From Pseudalkalibacillus hwajinpoensis (GTDB taxonomy: Bacteria; Bacillota; Bacilli; Bacillales; Guptibacillaceae), in the NCBI RefSeq assembly GCF_015234585.1, contig NZ_JADFCM010000001.1:186001-250000 (forward strand): a stretch of DNA of 64,000 bases, read 5' to 3'. The stretch's first letter is position 1. Each line of letters begins with the position of its first letter. The notes beneath the pieces are model-generated. The model searched no databases, was not told where the DNA came from, and saw nothing but the letters and a program-made list of their open reading frames with translations. Positions 8,614 through 17,693 of this stretch are shown one piece after another. The position numbers and the translations under genes are program-made.

Positions 8614-9057
8614 ATGAATTTATTTAATGGGTTCAATACCAGTGCTTCAGCTTTAACTGCAAACCGTCTTAGAATGGATGTTGTTTCGTCCAATATCGCA
8701 AACGCTGAAACGACTCGCTCTGAGCTCGTCGATGGGGAATGGCAGCCATACAAGCGAAAAGTGGTAGAGCTTAAGGAAAATTCGTTCGAGAGTAAGCTTC
8801 AAGCCGCAATGGGAAATGGCGAAGCGCCAACAGGAGTGAAAGTGTCGAACATTAAAGAAGATGATGCTCCTAATAAACTTGTTTATAATCCCGCTCATCC
8901 CGATGCGAATGAAGAAGGTTATGTGGAAATGCCAAACGTGGATATGGTGAAAGAAATGGTTGATATGATGTCAGCATCTCGTTCCTATGAAGCGAACGTA
9001 ACAGCGTTAAACGCAACCAAAAGTATGTATATGAAAGCGCTCGAACTTGGTAAGTAA
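8614..9057 (+). CDS. flgC: FlgC proximal rod protein
   Basis: The 147-residue protein has NRLRMDVVSSNIANAETTRS at the N-terminus and the FlgC pattern GYVEMPNVDMVKEMVDMMSASRSYEANVTALNATKSM at the C-terminus. It forms part of the rod above the MS ring. The GAGGGAG ribosome site overlaps the end of flgB, five bases upstream. Family length is about 140-150, so it is intact. Confidence 0.95.
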   Translation: MNLFNGFNTSASALTANRLRMDVVSSNIANAETTRSELVDGEWQPYKRKVVELKENSFESKLQAAMGNGEAPTGVKVSNIKEDDAPNKLVYNPAHPDANEEGYVEMPNVDMVKEMVDMMSASRSYEANVTALNATKSMYMKALELGK

Positions 9058-9079
9058 CGGTCGGGCATAGGAGGATCTT

Positions 9080-9370
9080 ATGAACACAATTAGTGCACTT
9101 CAACAGCTTCCAGCACAAGCGAAGTCTCAGGTTACTTCGGGTGAAGCAACGGCTGATTTTGGTCAGATGCTTCAGGATGCGATTAAACAGGTGAACAACA
9201 ATCAAGTGGCATCTGAACAGATGACGAATAAGCTTGTGACTGGGGAAGTTCAGGATGTTCACGAGGTTATGCTTGCAGCACAAAAAGCCTCACTATCTCT
9301 TAATCTAACAGTAGAAGTGAGAAATAAAGTTATTGAGTCATACCAGGAAATCATGCGTATGCAAATGTAG
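9080..9370 (+). CDS. fliE: FliE MS ring-rod junction protein
   Basis: The 96-residue protein has the FliE core ADFGQMLQDAIKQVNNNQVASEQMTNKLVTGEVQDVHEVMLAAQKASLSLNLTVEVRNKVIESYQEIMRMQM-like pattern, read here in parts: the DVHEVMLAAQKA segment and the C-terminal EIMRMQM are diagnostic. FliE links the FliF ring to FlgB. AGGAGG-like site at 9069-9074 supports ATG 9080. Confidence 0.93.
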   Translation: MNTISALQQLPAQAKSQVTSGEATADFGQMLQDAIKQVNNNQVASEQMTNKLVTGEVQDVHEVMLAAQKASLSLNLTVEVRNKVIESYQEIMRMQM

Positions 9371-9391
9371 CATGTCAGGGATGGATAAAAA

Positions 9392-11023
9392 ATGAACCAA
9401 CAACTAATGAAATTTAAAAGTCGCTGGAATGAAACATGGGGAAGCTATTCCACTAAAACAAAATGGTTGATTGGAGGGACGTTTCTCGTCACTCTTCTTT
9501 TGCTTCTATTCCTCGTTTTTTGGATGTCTAAACCTAATTTAACACCTATTTATTCAAATCTTACACCGACAGAAGCTGGCGAAATCAAAGGAGCAATTGA
9601 ACAAAAAGGGATTCCTGTAGAAGTTTCAGCCGATGGAACGATGATTAGCGTGCCTAATGATCAGGCTTCTGACTTGAAAGTAAGCTTAGCTGCTGAGGGC
9701 ATTCCGAAAAGCGGTAATGTGAATTACAGCGTGTTTAGTGAAAACATGGGTATGGGCATGACGGATCGTCAATTTGATGTCGTTGAACGTGATGCGATGC
9801 AAAATGAACTAAGTCATTTGATTGAACAAATTGGTGGCATCAAGGAATCCAAAGTCATGATTACCCTACCTGCAGAAAGCGTTTGGCTTGATGAAACAGG
9901 TGAAACAGCTTCGGCTTCCGTTGTTTTAACGCGAGAACCTGGTGTGCAGCTTGATCAAGGTCAAATCACCGGTCTTTATCATCTCATCAGTAAAAGTGTT
10001 CCGAATCTTCCTGTTGAAAACATTGTGATCATGGATCAAAACGGTACGGCTTTTGACTATGGTGAAGGCGGCACAGATACAACTTTATCCGCTTACCAGC
10101 AGCAAGAAGATATCCGTAAAGACATTGAAAAAGACATGCAAAAGGAACTACAACAAATGCTTGGCATGATTCTCGGTCAGGATAAAGTGGTTGTTTCCGT
10201 GATGACCAGCGTTGATTTCACAAAAGAAAAGCGAACGGAAGACCTCGTTGAACCTGTTGATGAAGAAACAGGAGAAGGCATTGATATTAGTGTTGAGAAA
10301 ATCATGGAATCGTATTCTGGCGACCAAGCAGCTGCGCAGGATGGCACGGGTACAGATGAAGGCGAAATTCCAAACTATAACGCAGACGATCCGAATGCCG
10401 AGGGCGACGGTTCTTACGAAAAAGTAGAAGACCGTATCAACCGTGAAGTGAATCGCATCCATAAAGAGATCGAAGAAAGTCCTTATCTCATTGATGATAT
10501 TACGATTAACGTTGGTGTAGAGCCACCTGTGGCTGATGATATCACAACATTAACTGCTGCTGATATAGAAGATATTCGTACCGTACTTAAGAATGTTGTC
10601 CGTACATCGCTGAGTGAAAGTGATGTTCCTCTAGATGATGCTGCTCTTGAAGAAAGAATTTCGGTTTTTGCCAATAAATTCAAAGGGCGTGCTGATTACG
10701 AAGAGCCGACCGAAGGCATTTTTTCATCAATGATGGATAGCGTTCCGGGCTGGGTGCTTTATGCGATTGCATGTGGAGTTGGTATTCTTCTTATAGGTGG
10801 AATTTTGCTATTTTTCCGACGGAGGGGAAACAAAGAAGAAGATGACTTCATGGAGTTTGAGCAGTCTTACAGCTCTCCTGAGGATCATTATTTACCGCGT
10901 GAAGAACGTGAAGTCGATATGACACCAGAGACGCTTGTCGGAAAAGATGAGATTGAAAATCTTGCAAAAAATGATCCAGAAGAATTTGTGAAACTACTAC
11001 GACTTTGGATGAAAGAAGAATAG
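9392..11023 (+). CDS. fliF: FliF MS-ring protein
   Basis: The 543-residue protein has an N-terminal membrane helix (about 25-46), two ring-building motif regions with NYSVFSENMGMGMTDRQFDVVERDAMQNEL, and a C-terminal membrane helix (about 445-467) followed by a charged tail ending RLWMKEE that binds FliG. It builds the MS ring around the export gate. Length fits the Bacillus family (about 536). The acidic insert around residues 285-350 (rich in D, E, G) is variable in the family. Confidence 0.96.
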   Translation: MNQQLMKFKSRWNETWGSYSTKTKWLIGGTFLVTLLLLLFLVFWMSKPNLTPIYSNLTPTEAGEIKGAIEQKGIPVEVSADGTMISVPNDQASDLKVSLAAEGIPKSGNVNYSVFSENMGMGMTDRQFDVVERDAMQNELSHLIEQIGGIKESKVMITLPAESVWLDETGETASASVVLTREPGVQLDQGQITGLYHLISKSVPNLPVENIVIMDQNGTAFDYGEGGTDTTLSAYQQQEDIRKDIEKDMQKELQQMLGMILGQDKVVVSVMTSVDFTKEKRTEDLVEPVDEETGEGIDISVEKIMESYSGDQAAAQDGTGTDEGEIPNYNADDPNAEGDGSYEKVEDRINREVNRIHKEIEESPYLIDDITINVGVEPPVADDITTLTAADIEDIRTVLKNVVRTSLSESDVPLDDAALEERISVFANKFKGRADYEEPTEGIFSSMMDSVPGWVLYAIACGVGILLIGGILLFFRRRGNKEEDDFMEFEQSYSSPEDHYLPREEREVDMTPETLVGKDEIENLAKNDPEEFVKLLRLWMKEE

Positions 11024-11033
11024 GAGGGGTTGG

Positions 11034-12044
11034 ATGGTAGGCACAGATGAATTAACCGGAACTCAGAAAGCGGCGATCCTTCTTACTTCTTTAGGACCTG
11101 ATTTATCCGTACAAACGTTTAAACATTTATCTGAGAAAGAAATTGATCAGCTCGCACTTGGTATCTCAGAGCTTCGAAAAGTCGAGCCTGATGAGAGAGA
11201 GGCAGTTGTAGACGAGTTCATTCAAATGGTAAAAGCAAAAGATTATATCGCGGTTGGAGGCATTGAATATGCAAGGCATATTCTGGAGCAGGCGCTTGGG
11301 GCGAAAAAGGCTGAAGAAATCCTGACACGTCTGAAAGCCAATTTAAAAGTAAAGCCGTTTGCTTTTGCTAGAAAAGCAGATCCCGATCAGATTTTAAACA
11401 TCTTACAGCAGGAGCACCCGCAGACAATTGCGCTCGTTCTTTCCTATCTTGATGCAAAACAGTCTTCGCAAATTTTATCATCACTACCTCAAGAAAGTCA
11501 GGCAGACGTTGCACGTAGGATTGCGCTAATGGATAGCACGTCTCCAGAGGTGATTAGCCAGCTTGAAACGATTATTGAAGGTAAGCTTAACGCGACTGGT
11601 TCTCAAGACTATACATTTACAGGTGGGGTAGAAGCGATTGTTCAGGTGCTGAGTAGCGTGGATCGAAGTACCGAACGTACGATTCTCAGTTCACTAGAAA
11701 AAGATGATCCGAATCTGGCAGAAGAAATTAAGAAGCGGATGTTTGTGTTCGAAGATATCGTCACGCTTGACGATCGCTCGATTCGCCTTGTGATTAGCGA
11801 AGTGAAGGATGAAGATCTGTCGATTGCATTGAAAGTGGCAAGCGACGATGTGAAGGATACCATTTTCCGAAATATGTCCAACCGACGTGTCGATACTGTG
11901 AAAGAAGAGATCGAGCTGATGGGACCTCTTCGCCTTCGTGAAGTGGAAGAGGCGCAAACGCGCATCGTTTCTGTCATTCGCTACCTTGAAGAAACGGGTG
12001 ATGTGATGATTGCCCGCGGTGGAGGAGATGATCTGATTGTCTAA
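11034..12044 (+). CDS. fliG: FliG motor switch protein
   Basis: The 336-residue protein contains the FliG middle motif EHPQTIALVLSYL (the EHPQ FliM-binding site, about residues 125-137) and a C-terminal torque domain with charged residues in LDDRSIRLVISEVKDEDLSIALK. It couples stator movement to the MS ring. Length equals the typical 335-340. An AGGAGG site lies directly before ATG 11034. fliH begins inside its last codons. Confidence 0.97.
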   Translation: MVGTDELTGTQKAAILLTSLGPDLSVQTFKHLSEKEIDQLALGISELRKVEPDEREAVVDEFIQMVKAKDYIAVGGIEYARHILEQALGAKKAEEILTRLKANLKVKPFAFARKADPDQILNILQQEHPQTIALVLSYLDAKQSSQILSSLPQESQADVARRIALMDSTSPEVISQLETIIEGKLNATGSQDYTFTGGVEAIVQVLSSVDRSTERTILSSLEKDDPNLAEEIKKRMFVFEDIVTLDDRSIRLVISEVKDEDLSIALKVASDDVKDTIFRNMSNRRVDTVKEEIELMGPLRLREVEEAQTRIVSVIRYLEETGDVMIARGGGDDLIV

Positions 12045-12834
12045 CATCATCCGAAAAACCCCTGGAGAAAAACGAGCTGTTCCTAAGGTCATTGAACAGC
12101 GAACGATAAGAGAGCCAAAACGTAGTCGCGTCCTCCCGACGCGAACGATGACAGTTGAAGAGAAGAAGTCTCAGCTTCTTGAAATGATGATTCGCCTTGA
12201 AGATCTCTACCATACGATTCGAACGAGGCTAGGGGAAGAAGAAGCGAAGGTACATCAAAACTTAGAGAAGAAGCAGCAGGAAAAAGAGCTCGAGTGGCAG
12301 GAAATCACAAAAAAAACAGTGCGTGACGCGGAAGAAAGCGGCTATGCAGCTGGATATGAAGCTGGCATGCAGCAAATTCATTTTGAGTTCGATCAGCAAA
12401 AGAAAGAGATGGAACAAATGGTGAAAGCCGCTTATGACAAAAAAGAAGAGTTGATTCAAAGCGCTGAACCGTTCCTTCTGTCGTTAAGTACGGCGATTGC
12501 GAAGAAAATTATTTTAAAAGAAATGGAACAAGATCCTGAGGTGTTACTTGGTTTGGTGCAAGAGACGCTAAAGAAAGTACAGGATCGTGGCGAGGTAGTT
12601 TTTCAAGTTTCAACAGAAGACTACCAGCATGTGATACCGATGGTGGATGAGCTAGAAAAGCAGCTTGATGTAAATGCAAGCCTTAAGCTCGTTCCGATGA
12701 GTGATTTGGAAGTTGGATCAGGACTTGTTCACACACCCAGTGGGTCGTATGATATTTCAATTAATAGTCAGCTTTCCGAAATGAAGAAGCAGCTGATTGC
12801 GATGTTTGAGGAGCGAACTGTCGATGAGCATTAA
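12037..12834 (+). CDS. fliH: FliH export ATPase regulator
   Basis: The 265-residue protein is rich in Glu, Gln and Lys with a long N-terminal coiled coil (about 50-150) and a C-terminal FliH/V-ATPase-stalk-like domain. FliH holds the ATPase FliI in check and docks it to the export gate. The start is TTG 12037, overlapping the fliG stop by eight bases, behind GGAGGAG at 12021-12027; this implies coupled translation. The position between fliG and fliI is the conserved one. Confidence 0.9.
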   Translation: MSNIIRKTPGEKRAVPKVIEQRTIREPKRSRVLPTRTMTVEEKKSQLLEMMIRLEDLYHTIRTRLGEEEAKVHQNLEKKQQEKELEWQEITKKTVRDAEESGYAAGYEAGMQQIHFEFDQQKKEMEQMVKAAYDKKEELIQSAEPFLLSLSTAIAKKIILKEMEQDPEVLLGLVQETLKKVQDRGEVVFQVSTEDYQHVIPMVDELEKQLDVNASLKLVPMSDLEVGSGLVHTPSGSYDISINSQLSEMKKQLIAMFEERTVDEH

Positions 12835-14143
12835 TGTTGAGCCATATCTTTCGCAGCTTCATTCGATGGAAACAGTCCAGAAGTACGGCAAGGTGACACA
12901 GGTTATTGGGCTAACGATTGAATCGCTTGGACCAGAAGTGAAAATTGGTGAGGTTTGTTATTTGTATCCAGGACCATTGAAAGAACCGATTGAAGCCGAA
13001 GTTGTTGGGTTTCGAGAAAATCGCGTTCTTCTTATGCCAATGCATGATTTATCAGAGATTGGTCCAGGTTGCCTTGTTGTGGCGACCGGTCAACCTCTTG
13101 AAGTAAAAGTAGGCTATTCTCTGCTAGGTACAATACTCGATGGAGGCGGTAGACCGCTTGATCAATCAGATCTTCCAGGAGGGCTAAGAGCCGTTTCTAC
13201 GAATCGGAAGCCGCCCAATCCAATGACAAGACCGCGCATTACAACACCATTTCAACTTGGGGTGCGCGCCATTGATGGGTTGTTAACAGTCGGTCAGGGT
13301 CAGCGAATTGGAATTTTTGCAGGAAGCGGTGTTGGAAAAAGTACGCTAATGGGTATGTCCGCACGAAACTCAGAAGCCGATGTGAACGTAATTGCGCTTA
13401 TTGGTGAGCGTGGACGAGAAGTAAGAGATTTTATCGAACGCGATCTAGGCGAAGATGGGTTAAAGAAATCCGTTGTCGTTGTCGCCACGTCCGACCAGCC
13501 CCCATTACAGCGAATTAAAGGGGCACTTACGGCCACGGCCATCGCTGAATTTTTTCGTGATCAGGGAAAAAACGTTATGCTCATGATGGATTCGGTGACG
13601 CGATTTGCGATGGCCCAGCGAGAAGTAGGGCTTGCGATTGGAGAGCCACCTACGAGTAAAGGCTATACCCCAAGCGTGTTTGCGCTTTTGCCTAAACTGT
13701 TAGAGAGATCAGGCACGGCAGAGACGGGATCGATTACCGCCTTTTACACCGTACTCGTTGATGGTGATGATATGAATGAGCCAATTGCAGATGCAGTTCG
13801 AGGCATATTGGACGGGCACATCGTTCTCGATCGGAAGCTAGCGCAAAAAGGACAGTATCCTGCTATTAACGTTCCGCAAAGCGTGAGTCGGGTTATGAAA
13901 GAAATCGTTTCGCCCGCGCATATGAAATCAGCAGAGGAATTCAAGCGGCTTCTTGCTGTCTATGTGTCATCGGAAGATTTGATTAATATTGGCGCTTATA
14001 AAGCAGGTACGAACAGTAATATTGATAAAGCTATCTCAATTCACCCGGAAATTGAGAAGTATATTAAGCAAGGTATTGATGATCAGGCTTCATTTGAAGA
14101 AAGTAAGGATTGGCTTCTATCCCGATTTGGAAAGGATGACTAA
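12824..14143 (+). CDS. fliI: FliI flagellar export ATPase
   Basis: The 439-residue protein is an F1-beta-like ATPase with Walker A GSGVGKST (about residue 165-172), GERGREVRDFIE and the Walker B-like MLMMDSVTRFAMAQRE. It energises export of rod, hook and filament subunits. ATG 12824 is chosen, giving MSINVEPYLSQL and a length equal to B. subtilis FliI (438); the upstream GTG at 12797 is deep in fliH. It overlaps fliH by eleven bases. Confidence 0.97.
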   Translation: MSINVEPYLSQLHSMETVQKYGKVTQVIGLTIESLGPEVKIGEVCYLYPGPLKEPIEAEVVGFRENRVLLMPMHDLSEIGPGCLVVATGQPLEVKVGYSLLGTILDGGGRPLDQSDLPGGLRAVSTNRKPPNPMTRPRITTPFQLGVRAIDGLLTVGQGQRIGIFAGSGVGKSTLMGMSARNSEADVNVIALIGERGREVRDFIERDLGEDGLKKSVVVVATSDQPPLQRIKGALTATAIAEFFRDQGKNVMLMMDSVTRFAMAQREVGLAIGEPPTSKGYTPSVFALLPKLLERSGTAETGSITAFYTVLVDGDDMNEPIADAVRGILDGHIVLDRKLAQKGQYPAINVPQSVSRVMKEIVSPAHMKSAEEFKRLLAVYVSSEDLINIGAYKAGTNSNIDKAISIHPEIEKYIKQGIDDQASFEESKDWLLSRFGKDD

Positions 14144-14145
14144 CC

Positions 14146-14598
14146 ATCGCAGCTTTTCAATTCCCGTTTCAACGAATTTTGGATGTGAAAGAAAACGAAA
14201 AGTCTCAGGCTCAGCTTGAAATGGCCGAGTCGCTCAAAGTACAGGTTGATCTCGAGCAGGAAGCGCATCAACTTGAAGAAGACATTCATGCGATGCGAGA
14301 GAAGCTTGAACATCGTCAGTTAGAGGGACTTCCAATTCTCGAGCTTTTAAAAGAAGAAGAGCATATTGCTTATCTAGAAAAGCAGCTTGAACGAAAACGA
14401 TATCAACTGAGTCATGTAGAAAACAAGGTGAGCGAGCAGCAGGAAGCGCTTGTTTCAAAAGTAAGAGAAGAAAAAACGTGGCAATCGATTAAAGAAACGC
14501 GAAAAGAAGAGTTTTATCACGATCAGAAAATGATTGAACAAAACGAATTGGACGATCTAAACACCGTTCGAGCATATATGCTGGCAAGAAACGGCTAA
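14146..14598 (+). CDS. fliJ: FliJ export chaperone-escort, with no canonical start codon
   Basis: The helical, coiled-coil protein between fliI and motE is FliJ, which links FliI to FlhA. The conserved N-terminus FQFPFQRILDVKENEK is encoded in frame from 14155, upstream of the first usual start (TTG 14179). Between the in-frame TGA at 14137-14139 and that motif the only plausible initiator is ATC at 14146, ten bases after AAAGGA; it gives 150 residues, matching the family (about 147). If TTG 14179 were used, the first eleven conserved residues would be lost. A rare non-AUG start or a base error is implied. Confidence 0.82.
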   Translation: MAAFQFPFQRILDVKENEKSQAQLEMAESLKVQVDLEQEAHQLEEDIHAMREKLEHRQLEGLPILELLKEEEHIAYLEKQLERKRYQLSHVENKVSEQQEALVSKVREEKTWQSIKETRKEEFYHDQKMIEQNELDDLNTVRAYMLARNG

Positions 14599-14612
14599 AA
14601 GGAGTGATAGAG

Positions 14613-15458
14613 ATGCGAAAACGACAGAAAAGTTCATGGAAAGAACGCATCATCCACGGTTTTCTTTTGCCGCTTGCCTTTATGGCAACTGTTCTGCTCG
14701 TCGTCCTTCCATTTCTTGGCTATGACTTGTTTGCCATGGCAACTTCTCTTTCGAAAAAACCAATTGCCTATGTAGAAAAGAATTTGACGGCTGAAGCAAC
14801 GGATCAAAATGAGGAAGACTTGCTAGAAAAAGAGAATGATAAGAAGGAAAGCGAAATATCCGCGTTAAAAAAACAGCTTGATGAACAAGAGATTAAGCTA
14901 ACGAAAAAGCAATCGGAGCTGGAATCGTTAACGGAGGAAATGAAAAGTGAGTTAGCTGACAAGGAAGAGCGTGAGAAGAAGCTTCAGCAATTAGCGAAAA
15001 CCTATGAAGGGATGTCTGCTTCAAAATCTGCATCCATTATGGAAAATCTCACACTAAACGAAGCGGCTTTATTGCTCGATGCAATGGGAAGTACGGAGCA
15101 GGCAGCGGTATTAAGTAAAATGAACTCGGCTGTAGCCGCTGACCTGACGATTGTTTTAAAAGATCTCGAAAGAGCGGCCGATCCTGAACTTGCTGCGATG
15201 CAGGAAAGAATTGCGCTTCTTATGAATGCGATCGACCGAAAAAAAAGCTCGCTTTCCATTTCGGATGTCGCAAAAGATTTATCCGAAATGCCTGAAGAAG
15301 AAGCGGCCGATATCCTTTCAAAGATGGGACAGTCAGATGCAGAGAAAGAAGTGGGACTCTCTATTCTTCAAGAACTCGAAGACGACAAGCGAAAGGCGTT
15401 ACTTGCAGAAATGGAAGAATCGATTTCATCTAGTTACGTTACTGATTTAGCGAACTGA
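14613..15458 (+). CDS. motE: MotE-family protein (MgtE_N domain, YlxF position)
   Basis: The 281-residue protein has an N-terminal membrane helix (about 18-38), a long coiled coil (about 65-125) and a C-terminal MgtE_N-like domain with LLDAMGSTEQAAVLSKM and MPEEEAADILSKMG repeats. It occupies the ylxF slot between fliJ and fliK; such proteins are reported as MotE, a periplasmic/cytoplasmic chaperone of motor assembly in some bacteria. Start ATG 14613 follows AAAGGAG by eight bases; GTG 14604 is too close to it. Confidence 0.75.
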   Translation: MRKRQKSSWKERIIHGFLLPLAFMATVLLVVLPFLGYDLFAMATSLSKKPIAYVEKNLTAEATDQNEEDLLEKENDKKESEISALKKQLDEQEIKLTKKQSELESLTEEMKSELADKEEREKKLQQLAKTYEGMSASKSASIMENLTLNEAALLLDAMGSTEQAAVLSKMNSAVAADLTIVLKDLERAADPELAAMQERIALLMNAIDRKKSSLSISDVAKDLSEMPEEEAADILSKMGQSDAEKEVGLSILQELEDDKRKALLAEMEESISSSYVTDLAN

Positions 15459-15472
15459 GAGGAGGTGAAAAA

Positions 15473-16828
15473 GTGAACGCCATTCAGTCACTTGGAAAAA
15501 GCGTGATCGTCCAGCCAAAGCCAACAGGTAATGATTCAACTGGATTTTCAACTTTGTTAAGTACGTTAGGGATAAAGATGATCAATCAAGAAGCGGGTAG
15601 GACTGAAGGCAAGAGAGAAGTGGAGCAGAGTGATGAAAATGAATTACCGCTCAATCTTCTTATGATAAATAAAGCAGCACTTCCGTTAGACGTTCAAGTT
15701 GCCCAAACGCCCAGTTCATCTAAGCTTCAAGGCAATCTTGAAAACAGTGAGAAGCCACAAGTGAAAAGTGGGAGTCAACAACAAGGATTGACCTTACCTG
15801 GTTTTACGAAGCAGGAATTGGAGTCCCTGGCACAGGTTGGGAAGCAGGCAACTCTTGAGTCAGAAGCTTCCAAGTTATCTTTGAGCAATGAATCAAAGGT
15901 GCAGTTACATGAAAAAAACGCTTTTCATAAGGGAGAAGAAATCTCACCTGGGTTTATAAAACAAGAATGGTTAAATAATTCACAAGGTGTAAAGGAAGTC
16001 TTAGCTGTAATTGAAGAAAAGCCGGTAGAAGAAGCAAGGGTAGTTGAAGTTCCAAGAGGGCAAGAGGCAACAAAATCGCTTGAGATTATCAAGCAAATGA
16101 CTGCCGAGCAATCTTCACAACAAAAAAATCTTGATGTAACAGTCAATCAACCCCCTCGATTAGAAGAGCAAGAAGCTATAGTCGAGGACCGTAAGCAAAG
16201 GCCTGTCCTAGAAGAAGGGAAGGAATTGAAGTCACAAGTTGATCAAGCTGAAGATACTGAGCAACTGGACCAACCGTCGACTGAAACTTTACCGGTAGAT
16301 GACGTTCAAACGGACGAAAAGCCAGATGGTTTGCCGCTAGTAAAACAAAGTAATGACGCACCCGTTAAAGAAGCCACCGTGCAAGCTCGTTATATGAACA
16401 CGGAACTAAGTGAAATGATTACCGAGCGCATGCAACTTTCCAAAAATGGTGATGAAACAAATATCAGAATTAAGCTTTCTCCAGAAAATCTCGGACAGCT
16501 AGATATTCGGTTAACCACATCAGATGGAAAAGTGACTGCGCATATCTTAACCTCCACTTCAGGAGCCAAAGAGCTAATTGAATCCCAGCTTCATCAGCTT
16601 CGTCACACGCTTGTTCAGCAGGGCATTCAGCTTGATAAAGTTGAAGTGGTTCAGCACCAAGGCTCTCAACATTCTTTTATGCAAGATGGACGAGGAGAAC
16701 AAGGACAGCACTTTCAACAAGGAAAGCAGCACCAGGGACGTAAAGATAAATACGATTTAGAAGAAAATCCGCTTGTAACAAACGAAAGAGAAGAAAGCAT
16801 ATCCGGCGGGATTAACTACGCCATATAA
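15473..16828 (+). CDS. fliK: FliK hook-length control protein
   Basis: The 451-residue protein has a low-complexity, Gln/Glu-rich N-terminal two thirds (the molecular ruler) and a C-terminal Flg_hook domain, about residues 310-405, with IRIKLSPENLGQLDIRL and KVTAHILTSTSGAKELIESQL. This domain flips FlhB specificity when the hook is finished. The tail is rich in Gln and His. The start is GTG 15473 behind AGGAGG at 15460-15465. The order motE-fliK-flgD is the usual one. Confidence 0.9.
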   Translation: MNAIQSLGKSVIVQPKPTGNDSTGFSTLLSTLGIKMINQEAGRTEGKREVEQSDENELPLNLLMINKAALPLDVQVAQTPSSSKLQGNLENSEKPQVKSGSQQQGLTLPGFTKQELESLAQVGKQATLESEASKLSLSNESKVQLHEKNAFHKGEEISPGFIKQEWLNNSQGVKEVLAVIEEKPVEEARVVEVPRGQEATKSLEIIKQMTAEQSSQQKNLDVTVNQPPRLEEQEAIVEDRKQRPVLEEGKELKSQVDQAEDTEQLDQPSTETLPVDDVQTDEKPDGLPLVKQSNDAPVKEATVQARYMNTELSEMITERMQLSKNGDETNIRIKLSPENLGQLDIRLTTSDGKVTAHILTSTSGAKELIESQLHQLRHTLVQQGIQLDKVEVVQHQGSQHSFMQDGRGEQGQHFQQGKQHQGRKDKYDLEENPLVTNEREESISGGINYAI

Positions 16829-16839
16829 GGAGGGGTGAC

Positions 16840-17256
16840 GTGAATACAAGCTCCGTCACAGCAAAACAAGCTGTTCAAACACAAAAGACCGAGCTGCCAG
16901 GTCAGCTTGGAAAAGATGATTTCTTAAAGATTCTCGTAGCCCAGCTTTCCAATCAGGATCCCATGCAGCCAATGCAAGATGCTGAATTTATTGGACAGAT
17001 GGCGCAATTTAGTTCACTCGAGCAGATGACAAATATGAACACGTCGTTGAACAAATTTGTTGATCGTCAGCTACAAAGCTCGATGACAGATTATGCGGAT
17101 TTAATTGGGAAAAGTGTGCAATGGCAAGAGAATAATGAGGTTAGCTCTGGAAAAGTCCAGGCCGTTTTATACAAAGAAGGTAATGTACTCGCAGAACTTG
17201 ATAATGGTCAACAAGTAGACGTTTCCCTTTTAGAGCGTATCGAAACGAGGGAATAG
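16840..17256 (+). CDS. flgD: FlgD hook cap/assembly protein
   Basis: The 138-residue protein contains LGKDDFLKILVAQLSNQDPMQPMQDAEFIGQMAQFSSLEQM-type FlgD N-terminal sequence; the DDFLKIL and QNQDP-like segment (SNQDPMQP) are diagnostic. As in B. subtilis (140 residues) it is the short form lacking the large Ig-like cap domain of enteric FlgD. Start is GTG 16840 after AAGGAGGGG. It is followed by a TIGR02530 protein after one base. Confidence 0.93.
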   Translation: MNTSSVTAKQAVQTQKTELPGQLGKDDFLKILVAQLSNQDPMQPMQDAEFIGQMAQFSSLEQMTNMNTSLNKFVDRQLQSSMTDYADLIGKSVQWQENNEVSSGKVQAVLYKEGNVLAELDNGQQVDVSLLERIETRE

Positions 17257-17257
17257 C

Positions 17258-17620
17258 GTGGCAAATATTCAAGTCAATCAGGCGTATTATCCAAAGCAAC
17301 CCATTCAATCGGTTAAAAAGCAAGAAGCCAGTTCTTTTGCAGATCAGCTAAAACAAACGATTGAGTCTCAAGTTTCATTCAGTCATCACGCACAAGTTCG
17401 ACTCGAGCAAAACGGGATTTCGCTTTCAGATCAGCAGCTCCAACAGTTGAATAATGGAGTGGAGAAAGCGCGAGAAAAAGGATCAAAGGAATCGCTCATG
17501 CTGATGAAGGATCTCGCTTTTGTCGTTAGCGTTAAAAACAACAAAGTCATCACCGCCATGAAGCAGGACAATATGGAAAACCAAATCGTAACAAACATTG
17601 ATTCAGCACTTATTTTATAG
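17258..17620 (+). CDS. Flagellar operon protein, TIGR02530 family
   Basis: The 120-residue protein contains SFSHHAQVRLEQNGISLSDQQLQQLNNGVEKAREKGSKESL, read in pieces, the hallmark of a small protein family (TIGR02530) found between flgD and flgE in many Bacillus flagellar operons. Its molecular role is unknown; it may be a hook-assembly accessory. Start is GTG 17258, one base after the flgD stop. Confidence 0.8.
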   Translation: MANIQVNQAYYPKQPIQSVKKQEASSFADQLKQTIESQVSFSHHAQVRLEQNGISLSDQQLQQLNNGVEKAREKGSKESLMLMKDLAFVVSVKNNKVITAMKQDNMENQIVTNIDSALIL

Positions 17621-17693
17621 TGGCCGGACCGAGCAGGAGGCCCATTCGCTGTGGATCGATTGAAGCAGCGACACAATTAGAGGGGGAAACAAC

